From: Clostridiales bacterium | GTDB lineage: Bacteria > Bacillota > Clostridia > Christensenellales > Aristaeellaceae | Reading direction: 5' to 3' | DNA: 64,000 bases | Assembly (NCBI GenBank): GCA_017569285.1 | Contig: CP069419.1 | Coordinates: forward strand, 2,356,001 to 2,420,000 | In this document: positions 58,089 to 64,000 of the stretch, in pieces | Position numbering within the stretch: position 1 is the stretch's first letter | Layout: the number at the start of each line of letters is the position of its first letter | Notes under the pieces: generated by a model | Told to the model about the DNA's origin: nothing | The model's database searches: none | What the model saw: the letters and a program-made list of their open reading frames with translations, nothing else | Position numbers and translations under genes: made by a program

Positions 58089-60647
58089 TTATTTCCCCCA
58101 TGTGCGGTAATACCACCCGTCACGGCCGTCTGTGCCGGACGTTCCTCCAGTGATGGTATTGAAACCGCCGTAGTAGGTGTCAAAGGGGCTTGCGCCGCCG
58201 GAAACCGGCAGCAGGAAGGGATCGGTGAGCAGGGCGTCGGTTTCCGGGCTCATCGCCTCGCCGAAGAAGAAGGCGCGCATGTACTCCGCGGTGCGCTGCC
58301 GCTGGGCGTCGTCCGTGCCGTGGGGATCGCCGTCCTGCACGGAACGGTAGTTGAACTTCACGAGGGAATCCGCGTCCAGGCCCAGGTTCCGGTAGACGGA
58401 TTTGGCAATCTCCAGGCCCAGGGCGTCAGCCTCGGCGCCGTCATTGTAGTCATTGACGGTGTTGACCAGCAGGATGGCCCGGGGCGCAAGGGTGGCCACC
58501 AGGTCGCTCTGGTCATAGGGCAGGCGGGCGCCGTAGCCCCAGGCGCCGGGCAGCCGCTTATAGAAATTGCGCGGGGTGAGGAACTTGCGGAACACTTCGG
58601 TTTCGCGCACGCGGTTGTGCCGGATGCTGTTGCCCAGGGTTTCTGTGCCCCAGGATACCTGCTGCGCGGGGGCGGCGACGCCTTCCGCCGGGGCAAAGGG
58701 CGTGCCGGTCCAGTCGTACTCATGGCCGGTGTACACATACCGCCAGGGGGAAGGGCCGGAAGCGCCGGCCGCGCCGGGGATGCACAGGTCGATCCGCTCG
58801 TCGAATACGGCGGCCACGAAGGCGTACTTTCCGTTGATCGAGAATCCCGTGACGGCGAGGTTTTCCGGGTCCGCCGCGGCGGCGATTTCATCCGCGTATT
58901 CGATTCCGCAGCCCTCCAGCAGGGACAGGCTGTCGATGACCCGGCCGGCCGCCCAGGCGGCGGCCATCTCGCTGCTGACCTCCTTCAGGGCGCCTTCGCC
59001 GTTGCGCTCATAGGGATACAGCTCGTAGAACGCGCCAGAGCGCTGGCCCCAGGCGTATTCATTGGTGCGGACGTCGCCGCCGCTGCCGGCGGGCGTCTCG
59101 ATGACCACGAACCCGGCGTCGCGGTAAACTGCGCTGTCACCGTCATAGGAAAGGAGCACGGGGTTCTTCTGCCCCTGCCGCCCCGCGGCGGCGAGCTGCT
59201 CTTCCGTGGGCAGGTAAACGGTGTACTCCAGGGACGCGGTTTTTCCATTGTCCGTCACCGCGATGGCCACCACGTCGGTGGGGCAGTCCACGGTGACGTC
59301 CATGGGCCAGAAGCCCCAGAACAGGATGGTCCGGGTGTCGCCCGGGTTGAAGTGCGTAACGGACGTGATTTCCACCTTCTCCGGCGCGGCGGGCATGCAG
59401 CCGTATTCATAGAACTGCGCCAGGTCCAGGATCTCCGCGCGGCGTTCCGCCCAGTCCGCGGCGGTTTCCACCGTGCGGTCCCCGGCGAAGAAGCGGTAAG
59501 GATCCGGAAGCGTCATGAATTCCGGCAGGTCCGCGGGATCCGGATATTTCGTGTCCGCCCAGCGCAGGCCGTCCAGGGAGACGATGAGCTCATCCGCGGC
59601 GGCGTCCACGGCCACCTGGTCGGTGCTGCCTTCGTCCAGCAGCGCCTGGGCCGCGGCGCGGGCCGCGTCCAGCCGGGCCTGGGTTTCCGCTGTGTAGACA
59701 TCCTTCGCGAAGGCCACGGAATCCAGGAAACGGATGGTGTTGGAAATCCGCCAGGAGCTGAAGGCGAAGGCGGCGGAGCCGTCCCACCCGGCGAGGGTGA
59801 GGGTGCCCCAGTCCAGGTTCCGGGGATCCGAATCGTTGATGGAATCATACAGGGAATCGTTGCGGTGGCTCCACCACACGCGGTTTTCCACGGTGGAGGT
59901 GATCACCGGCTGGCCCCAGGCATCCGTGCCGGGGACCTTTTCCTCCTCGGTGGGCGTCCGCGCGTCGTTGATGACCACTTCCAGGCCCAGGCGGAAGTCC
60001 GCGGGGTCCATCAGGTCCTCAATATGCAGGGCCGCCTCCACGCAGTAGCCCTTCTCTGTGAGCTTTCCGGCGGCCGCCGCCAGGCGGCCGGTGTACTCCG
60101 GCGCCTCCGGGTCCGCGATGACCGAGCTCTGGGACGCGATGTTCCCGCTGCGGAAGAAGTACAGCTGCCCGTCCGCCCCGACGGTGAACGTTCCCACGGT
60201 GTCCGTGCCGAAGTTCACCTTGTCGTTCCACAGGTCGATGCCGAAGGTGACGCTGTCCGCCTGCGGCGGGATGGCGGGGTTGCTGCCCACGGGGCCGGCC
60301 TGCGCCGGCTCCAGGGAAACGGATGCGTCCTCCACCTCCACCAGCAGGTAGAGCATGGGGCCGTCCCACGCCGCGTACAGCGTGCCGGACGCGGCGGGCG
60401 CCTCACTGCCGTTGACCGGCTTCACCTGGGCGACGGCCTGGGCCTCGCAGGCGCCGTACGCCGCGTCGCGCTCGCCGTCCACCAGGACCGCATCCTGGGT
60501 GAAGGCGGCGGAGATGGCGCCCGGCAGGTCCACGGCGGGATCAAAACCGCCGGTGTATGGAATGATGTTGCTTTCGTTCTCCGCGGCGGCCGCGCCCAGC
60601 GCGCACAGCAGGCACACCGCCAGCAAAATGGAAACCAGCCTCCTCAT
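58089..60647 (-). CDS. Secreted glucuronoyl-esterase-like (CE15-like) protein
   Basis: 852 residues. Signal peptide MRRLVSILLAVCLLCALGAAAAE; residues ~40-290 a CBM9-like sugar-binding domain (VRTP-like core: TLYAAWDGPMLYLLVEVED; VNFGTDTVGTFTV); ~325-370 a FIVAR-like helical pair; ~400-800 an alpha/beta hydrolase with VTGFSINGKYAFVAAVFDERI, matching the catalytic Ser region GCSRxGK of CE15, and a late DPHGTD His. CE15 enzymes cut ester links between lignin and glucuronoxylan. ATG 60647 has AGGAGGGTTTTCC before it. Host plant-fibre gene within the baseplate module. Confidence 0.8.
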   Translation of the reverse strand: MRRLVSILLAVCLLCALGAAAAENESNIIPYTGGFDPAVDLPGAISAAFTQDAVLVDGERDAAYGACEAQAVAQVKPVNGSEAPAASGTLYAAWDGPMLYLLVEVEDASVSLEPAQAGPVGSNPAIPPQADSVTFGIDLWNDKVNFGTDTVGTFTVGADGQLYFFRSGNIASQSSVIADPEAPEYTGRLAAAAGKLTEKGYCVEAALHIEDLMDPADFRLGLEVVINDARTPTEEEKVPGTDAWGQPVITSTVENRVWWSHRNDSLYDSINDSDPRNLDWGTLTLAGWDGSAAFAFSSWRISNTIRFLDSVAFAKDVYTAETQARLDAARAAAQALLDEGSTDQVAVDAAADELIVSLDGLRWADTKYPDPADLPEFMTLPDPYRFFAGDRTVETAADWAERRAEILDLAQFYEYGCMPAAPEKVEITSVTHFNPGDTRTILFWGFWPMDVTVDCPTDVVAIAVTDNGKTASLEYTVYLPTEEQLAAAGRQGQKNPVLLSYDGDSAVYRDAGFVVIETPAGSGGDVRTNEYAWGQRSGAFYELYPYERNGEGALKEVSSEMAAAWAAGRVIDSLSLLEGCGIEYADEIAAAADPENLAVTGFSINGKYAFVAAVFDERIDLCIPGAAGASGPSPWRYVYTGHEYDWTGTPFAPAEGVAAPAQQVSWGTETLGNSIRHNRVRETEVFRKFLTPRNFYKRLPGAWGYGARLPYDQSDLVATLAPRAILLVNTVNDYNDGAEADALGLEIAKSVYRNLGLDADSLVKFNYRSVQDGDPHGTDDAQRQRTAEYMRAFFFGEAMSPETDALLTDPFLLPVSGGASPFDTYYGGFNTITGGTSGTDGRDGWYYRTWGK

Positions 60648-60870
60648 GGAAAACCCTCCTTTATGGGCAGAACCCACGAAAACGCCCTGCCCTGGAAGGC
60701 ATGGCCCGATATTCAGTTTCCGCCCGTTTTCTGCCTTTATTCTAAGATGGCCCCAGTCAAACCGGAAGAAACGAAAATTTCGCAGACCGCAGGAAAAACC
60801 GCATCCCGGCGCCCCGCCGGGATGTGCAGATTTTTTGGATATGTGCCCAAAGCACAGAAAGGATGAAAAA

Positions 60871-61644
60871 GTGGCCGACCGATCTTTCAACCTCCTCGCG
60901 GACGGAACCCCCGTCCCGTTTGCCGGCAGCGCCCGCCTGGAGGGGGAGGACTCCCTCTCCCTCTTTCCGGCGCTGTTCCGCCTGGAACTCCGGAACCTGC
61001 CGGAGGAAACATACCTGCACCTGACCCGCGCAAAGACCCTCTCCGTGAACCACGAAGGCGCCTGCCTGGTCTCCGGCCGGATCACGGACGCCTTCCGCCG
61101 CCCGGCGCCGGGCGGCACAGTAACCGAGATCGCCGTATGCGCGGGGCTGGACCTTTGGAAGGCCCGGGTGTCCCTCTCCGTACCGAAGGGCACCCGGGTT
61201 TCCGAAACCGTCCGGAAAATCCTGGAGGACTCCGGCACCGGCATCCCCCTGCTGGCAGACCCAACCCCGGACCCCGCATTCCTCCGGCCGGGCTGCTACT
61301 GGGGGCGGGCGGCGGAGTGCGCGGAACGGGCGCTCTCCGCCGCCGGGTGCTGCGCCGCGCTGACGCCCGCCGGCATCATGCCGGTGCCGCAGGGCGGCCT
61401 GGAAACCGCCTGGCGCCTCACCCCAAACGACCTGCTGGAGGAGCCTGCCTTCGCCGGCGGCGCCGCCCCCGGCGAAACGAAATATATGATCCTCACCGCC
61501 CGCCTTTCCGGCTGGCGGCCGGGGGAGACCGTTGAAGTGAACTGTAGCAAAACCAGGGCCAAAGGCATCATCGTACGCCGCGCCGTCTCCGCGGACACCG
61601 CCGCCGGGGAGTGGAAGACGGAACTATTGGCTGAAACAATATAA
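60871..61644 (+). CDS. Baseplate hub protein
   Basis: 257 residues. SFNLLADGTPVPFAGSARLEGEDSLSLFPALFRLEL and the TETVRKILEDSGTGIPLL-type segment match hub proteins (gpD-like fold) located before the spike gene. GTG 60871 is chosen with AAAGGA 7 nt upstream; ATG at 60841 has none. It lies after the esterase gene and before the spike gene. Confidence 0.7.
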   Translation: MADRSFNLLADGTPVPFAGSARLEGEDSLSLFPALFRLELRNLPEETYLHLTRAKTLSVNHEGACLVSGRITDAFRRPAPGGTVTEIAVCAGLDLWKARVSLSVPKGTRVSETVRKILEDSGTGIPLLADPTPDPAFLRPGCYWGRAAECAERALSAAGCCAALTPAGIMPVPQGGLETAWRLTPNDLLEEPAFAGGAAPGETKYMILTARLSGWRPGETVEVNCSKTRAKGIIVRRAVSADTAAGEWKTELLAETI

Positions 61645-61667
61645 AAAGTGAATGAGCCGAAGGAGTT

Positions 61668-61774
61668 CAGGGGCGAAGCTCTGCCGACCCGCAGTGCGGG
61701 AAGTCTCGTCAGAGCTGAGGTCAACCGAAAGGGAGCAAGCTCCCCGGTGGGGAGTTGCGACCTTTGAGGTTGCG
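61668..61774 (-). repeat. Large structured junction element, reverse copy
   Basis: On the minus strand aligns over ~107 nt with 62235-62340. It has hairpins at 61740-61754 (CTCCCC-GGT-GGGGAG) and 61678-61715 (outer GCTCTG/CAGAGC, inner CCCGC-AGT-GCGGG), joined by conserved GGTTGACCTCAGC. Fills the gap between hub and spike genes. Confidence 0.72.
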
Positions 61775-61809
61775 GATGCGACCGGAAAGCCCCCTGAGAA
61801 AGGAAGAAC

Positions 61810-62205
61810 ATGCAGCATATTTCCCGTGAAGAGATCGAGGCGCTGAAGCTCGATCTTTTTTCTTCCCTCCGCTGCGCCCTGCCGGGCACGGTGGAAGCCT
61901 GGGACCCGGAAACCCAGACCGCGGACATCCGCCCGGCCGTGCCCGGCAGGCTCCCCGGAAGCAGCCCCCCGAAACCGCTTCCCGTCCTCAAAGACGTCCC
62001 GGTCTTCCTCCCGCGGGGGCTGGAAAGCCAGTGCGCCGTTTCCCCGGGCGACGGCTGCCTGGTAATCTTCTGCGACTACCCGCTGGACGCCTGGCTGACC
62101 GGTGACGACACCGCCCCGGCCCCCGACCGGAGGCATGACCTTTCGGACGCGGTGGCACTGATAGGCTTCAGAACACAAACCACACAAGGAGGTGAGCGTC
62201 CGTGA
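61810..62205 (+). CDS. Baseplate spike protein (Gp138 N-terminal-like)
   Basis: 131 residues, an OB-fold-type protein (GTVEAWDPETQTADIRPAV; LKDVPVFLPRG; GDGCLVIFCDYPLDAWL) of the Gp5/Gp138-N type that forms the membrane-piercing spike base. AAAGGAAGAAC precedes the ATG. It sits between two structured elements. Confidence 0.78.
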   Translation: MQHISREEIEALKLDLFSSLRCALPGTVEAWDPETQTADIRPAVPGRLPGSSPPKPLPVLKDVPVFLPRGLESQCAVSPGDGCLVIFCDYPLDAWLTGDDTAPAPDRRHDLSDAVALIGFRTQTTQGGERP

Positions 62206-62207
62206 TT

Positions 62208-62412
62208 GACAAGCGAAGCGAAATAACAGCAATCCGCAACCTCAATCGTCGCGACTGTCCACTGGACAGATCGCTCGTTTCGGTTGACCTCAGCCATTAC
62301 GAGGTATCCGCCACTGGCGGTCGTAATGGCTTCGCCCCTGCTACAGGAACCGGCGATTGGCGAGCCAAAGGCGAAGACAGAGCCGTAGTGACGATCGCAC
62401 ATGGAGGTGACC
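62208..62412 (+). repeat. Large structured junction element, forward copy, with GA/GAA hairpin
   Basis: Includes hairpins at 62255-62269 (CTGTCC-ACT-GGACAG), 62292-62331 (AGCCATTACGA/TCGTAATGGCT with inner CCGCC-ACT-GGCGG) and a GA/GAA hairpin at 62351-62385 (inner GCC-AAA-GGC). Ends CGATCGCACATGGAGG, like the end of the element at 53566. The segment 62235-62340 is homologous in reverse to 61668-61774. Confidence 0.75.
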
Positions 62413-62416
62413 CGTA

Positions 62417-62779
62417 ATGCGCATGCGCCCCACCGACGGCACCGGCGACATCCTGCCGGTGCGAAGCACTGCTGCCCTCCTCACCGGCGCAGGAGCGGCC
62501 GCCGAGCTGGTCCGCTGCCGCCTGAACCTCCTGCCGGGGGAATGGTGGGAGAACCCGGACCACGGCTGCGCCGTATTCCGCATGCTGCGGGAGGAACGGC
62601 TGACCGCAGAAGGCAAAACCGCCCTGGCCGCCTACCTCACCGCGACCATCCGCGCCACGCCCGGCGTCCGTGCCGTGGACCGCGTCTCCGCCGCCGTCAC
62701 CGGAAGGCAGTTCACGTATTCCTGTGAAATCCGCACGGATGATGGCACCGCGGATGTTTCCTTTTCCCTCTCAACCTGA
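62417..62779 (+). CDS. Baseplate wedge protein (DUF2634/gp25-like)
   Basis: 120 residues. RSTAALLTGAGAAAELVRCRLNLLPGEWWENPDHG and the closing beta strands match the small wedge protein (gp25/XkdS/W-like) placed directly before gpJ. GGAGGTG lies 7 nt before the ATG, at the end of the structured element. The stop overlaps the next ATG. Confidence 0.78.
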   Translation: MRMRPTDGTGDILPVRSTAALLTGAGAAAELVRCRLNLLPGEWWENPDHGCAVFRMLREERLTAEGKTALAAYLTATIRATPGVRAVDRVSAAVTGRQFTYSCEIRTDDGTADVSFSLST

Positions 62780-63717
62780 TGAAAGGAGAATGCTCCATCG
62801 CTTATTTCGCACCCTACATCGACGATACCGGCCTCCACATGCCCACCTACGCGGAGCGGCTGGAAGCCCTGACCGAAGCCTATTACGGCATCTTCGGCAT
62901 CGACGCGGAGCTCTCCGAAGCCGTGCCGGACTACCAGCTGCTGTCCGTGATTGCCCGGGCCCTGGACGACCTGTCCCAGCTGGTGCTGGAGGCATACAAC
63001 AGCCGCAATCCGCTGTACGCCTCCGGGCAGGCGCTGGACCTGCTGCTGCCCCTGTACGGCCTGCGGAGGCAGGAAGGGGAGACGGACGCCCATGCCCGCG
63101 GCCGGATCCTCCCAGCCCTGGCGGGAAACGGGAACGCCTCGGCGGAAAGCATCGCCGCGGCGATCCTTCAGGTGCCGGACGTGCTCCAGGCCCAGGTGCA
63201 CGAAAACGACACCGACCAGACCGACGGGAAAGGAATCCCGCCCCACAGCATCTGCTGCGTGGTGGACGCCGGGAAGAAGGCGGACGTCGCGGACACCATC
63301 TTCCGCAAAAAGGCGCCGGGCATCGGGACGCACGGAACCACCGCCGTTTCCGTAACCGACGGAAACGGCGTTTCCCATACCGTGCGCTTTTCCCGCCCGG
63401 CGCAGTCTCCCGTGAACGTCTACATCGACATTACGGCCTATGCGGGATATGACCCTGAAACGACGGACGCCGTCGGGCGGGCGGCGGAGGACTACCTGAG
63501 AAGCCTCCGGATCGGCCAGTCCCTGGTGGTGCCCCGGCTGTACGGGGCCTGCTACGCCGCGGCGGGAGGGCAGGCGTCCGCCTTCGCCATCTCGGATATC
63601 CGGGCGGACTGCCCGCTCATACCCGAAATCACCCGGGAACTGGTGCCGGCAGGCTGGAACACCCGGCTGTATACCGCCTACCCGGACCGGGTGTTCATCA
63701 CCGTGACGGACGCGTAA
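62779..63717 (+). CDS. Baseplate J-like protein
   Basis: 312 residues from the ATG at 62779; wedge component that links the baseplate to fibres. YFAPYIDDTGLHMPTYAERL at the start and the body with DYQLLSVIARALDDL and LYASGQALDLLLPLYGL are typical of gpJ. The ATG overlaps the previous stop but has no ribosome-binding site; AAAGGAG lies inside the frame, 8 nt before an ATC at 62797 that would give the usual short start (M)AYFAPYID. An AUC start is therefore quite possible. Confidence 0.88.
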   Translation: MKGECSIAYFAPYIDDTGLHMPTYAERLEALTEAYYGIFGIDAELSEAVPDYQLLSVIARALDDLSQLVLEAYNSRNPLYASGQALDLLLPLYGLRRQEGETDAHARGRILPALAGNGNASAESIAAAILQVPDVLQAQVHENDTDQTDGKGIPPHSICCVVDAGKKADVADTIFRKKAPGIGTHGTTAVSVTDGNGVSHTVRFSRPAQSPVNVYIDITAYAGYDPETTDAVGRAAEDYLRSLRIGQSLVVPRLYGACYAAAGGQASAFAISDIRADCPLIPEITRELVPAGWNTRLYTAYPDRVFITVTDA

Positions 63718-63739
63718 GGAGGGGAGAACCATCGACTAC

Positions 63740-64000
63740 ATGACCCTGTTTCCCGCGTATACCCGCCGGAAGCCCCGCTTCTGCGCCCTGGTGCAGGCCA
63801 TCCTCTCCCAGGCGCAGGACCTGGAAACCGCCATCCGGGCAATCCCCGCGGCCTTCTCCCCGGAGGGGGCCGGGGGCGCCCGGCTGGACGCCCTAGGCAG
63901 CGCCTCCGGTCTGCCAAGGCCGGAAGGCATGGCGGACGAGGACTACCGGCAGTACCTCCTGGCGAAGTTCACCCTCTTCACCTGGGACGGCACCAACGGG
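63740..64000 (+). CDS. gpI-like/DUF2612-like tail protein, cut by window edge
   Basis: At least 87 residues are visible (MTLFPAYTRRKPRFCALVQA; LDALGSASGLPRPEGMADEDYRQYLLAKF), typical of the DUF2612/gpI protein that follows gpJ. No stop before the right edge. AGGAGGGGAG is 13 nt before the ATG but only 4 nt before an in-frame ATC at 63731, so an AUC start is again conceivable. Confidence 0.8.
   Translation, partial: MTLFPAYTRRKPRFCALVQAILSQAQDLETAIRAIPAAFSPEGAGGARLDALGSASGLPRPEGMADEDYRQYLLAKFTLFTWDGTNG

Larger units (their letters stand above)
33043..64000. mobile_element. Phage-derived head and contractile-tail gene cluster interleaved with cellular genes
   Basis: Plus-strand phage structural genes keep the standard order from terminase to baseplate over 31 kb. 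At five junctions they are separated by cellular-type genes: 38916-41378, 43737-49578, 51118-52978, 54275-56159 and 58089-60647. All of those are on the minus strand except the gene at 46314. No integrase, transposase, repressor, replication or lysis gene is seen here, and no attachment site was identified. The right end is beyond the window. Boundaries are therefore those of recognised phage genes, not of a defined element. Confidence 0.8.

Noticed and set aside
58320-60866. Open frame of about 850 codons opposite the CE15-like esterase
   Set aside because: Antisense shadow; translation is Gly/Arg/Val/His-biased as expected for a reversed GC-rich gene.
61645-62416. Diversity-generating retroelement template and variable repeats
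   Set aside because: No reverse transcriptase and no adenine-biased differences; variation is compensatory within stems instead.
33043-64000. Extracellular contractile injection system or type VI secretion locus
   Set aside because: Terminase, portal, capsid protease and capsid genes are present and look intact, so the locus encodes a DNA-packaging head; the AAA ATPase of injection systems is not seen.
33043-64000. Complete temperate prophage with attachment sites
   Set aside because: No integrase, excisionase, replication or lysis genes and no left attachment repeat are visible; the right side is outside the window, so this remains open only there.

Overview
This 64-kb window is GC-rich, with strong AGGAGG-type ribosome-binding sites, sigma-A-like promoters, U-tailed hairpin terminators and many Gram-positive-style secreted proteins. 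I read it as a chromosomal segment of a gut or rumen member of the Clostridia (Bacillota). An affiliation near the Christensenellales is an inference from protein style only. No rRNA, tRNA, CRISPR array or insertion sequence was recognised.

Region 1 (1-15.7 kb) is ordinary host chromosome: the 3' part of glgB, an XRE regulator followed by an S41-like peptidase, a GNAT acetyltransferase, pyrH, a secreted PpiC/SurA-like foldase, two small proteins carrying HExxH zinc-protease motifs, an aldo/keto reductase with a ferredoxin tail, and the translational GTPases TypA and RF3. Region 2 (15.8-25.8 kb) is a surface-sensing block on the minus strand. It holds two ECF-sigma/anti-sigma pairs whose anti-sigma factors have very large external parts, a third related protein without a sigma factor, and a run of tiny membrane proteins. 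All three large genes appear to share one ECF-type promoter motif, and a fourth copy sits before the ABC transporter at 28.6 kb. Region 3 (25.9-32.9 kb) has an ImmR/ImmA-like pair with zinc-ribbon tails, a GNAT gene, an ABC-2 exporter operon, a 4Fe-4S fragment, a flavoredoxin and an SGNH esterase.

Region 4 (33.0-64.0 kb) is the remarkable part. A nearly complete head and contractile-tail gene set runs on the plus strand: small and large terminase, portal, protease/scaffold, cement, capsid, connectors, neck, sheath-like protein, tube, frameshifted chaperone, miniature tape measure, and baseplate through gpJ and gpI. It is broken at five module junctions by cellular-type genes, nearly all on the minus strand and several with their own promoter and terminator. 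No integrase, repressor, replication or lysis gene is seen among them. Junctions carry structured repeat elements, short direct repeats of ribosome-binding regions, and a fossil 3' end of a second sheath gene. The packaging motor and capsid look intact and the tape measure is very short, so a domesticated DNA-packaging particle (gene-transfer-agent-like) or a heavily remodelled prophage are the main hypotheses. The gpI gene runs off the right edge.
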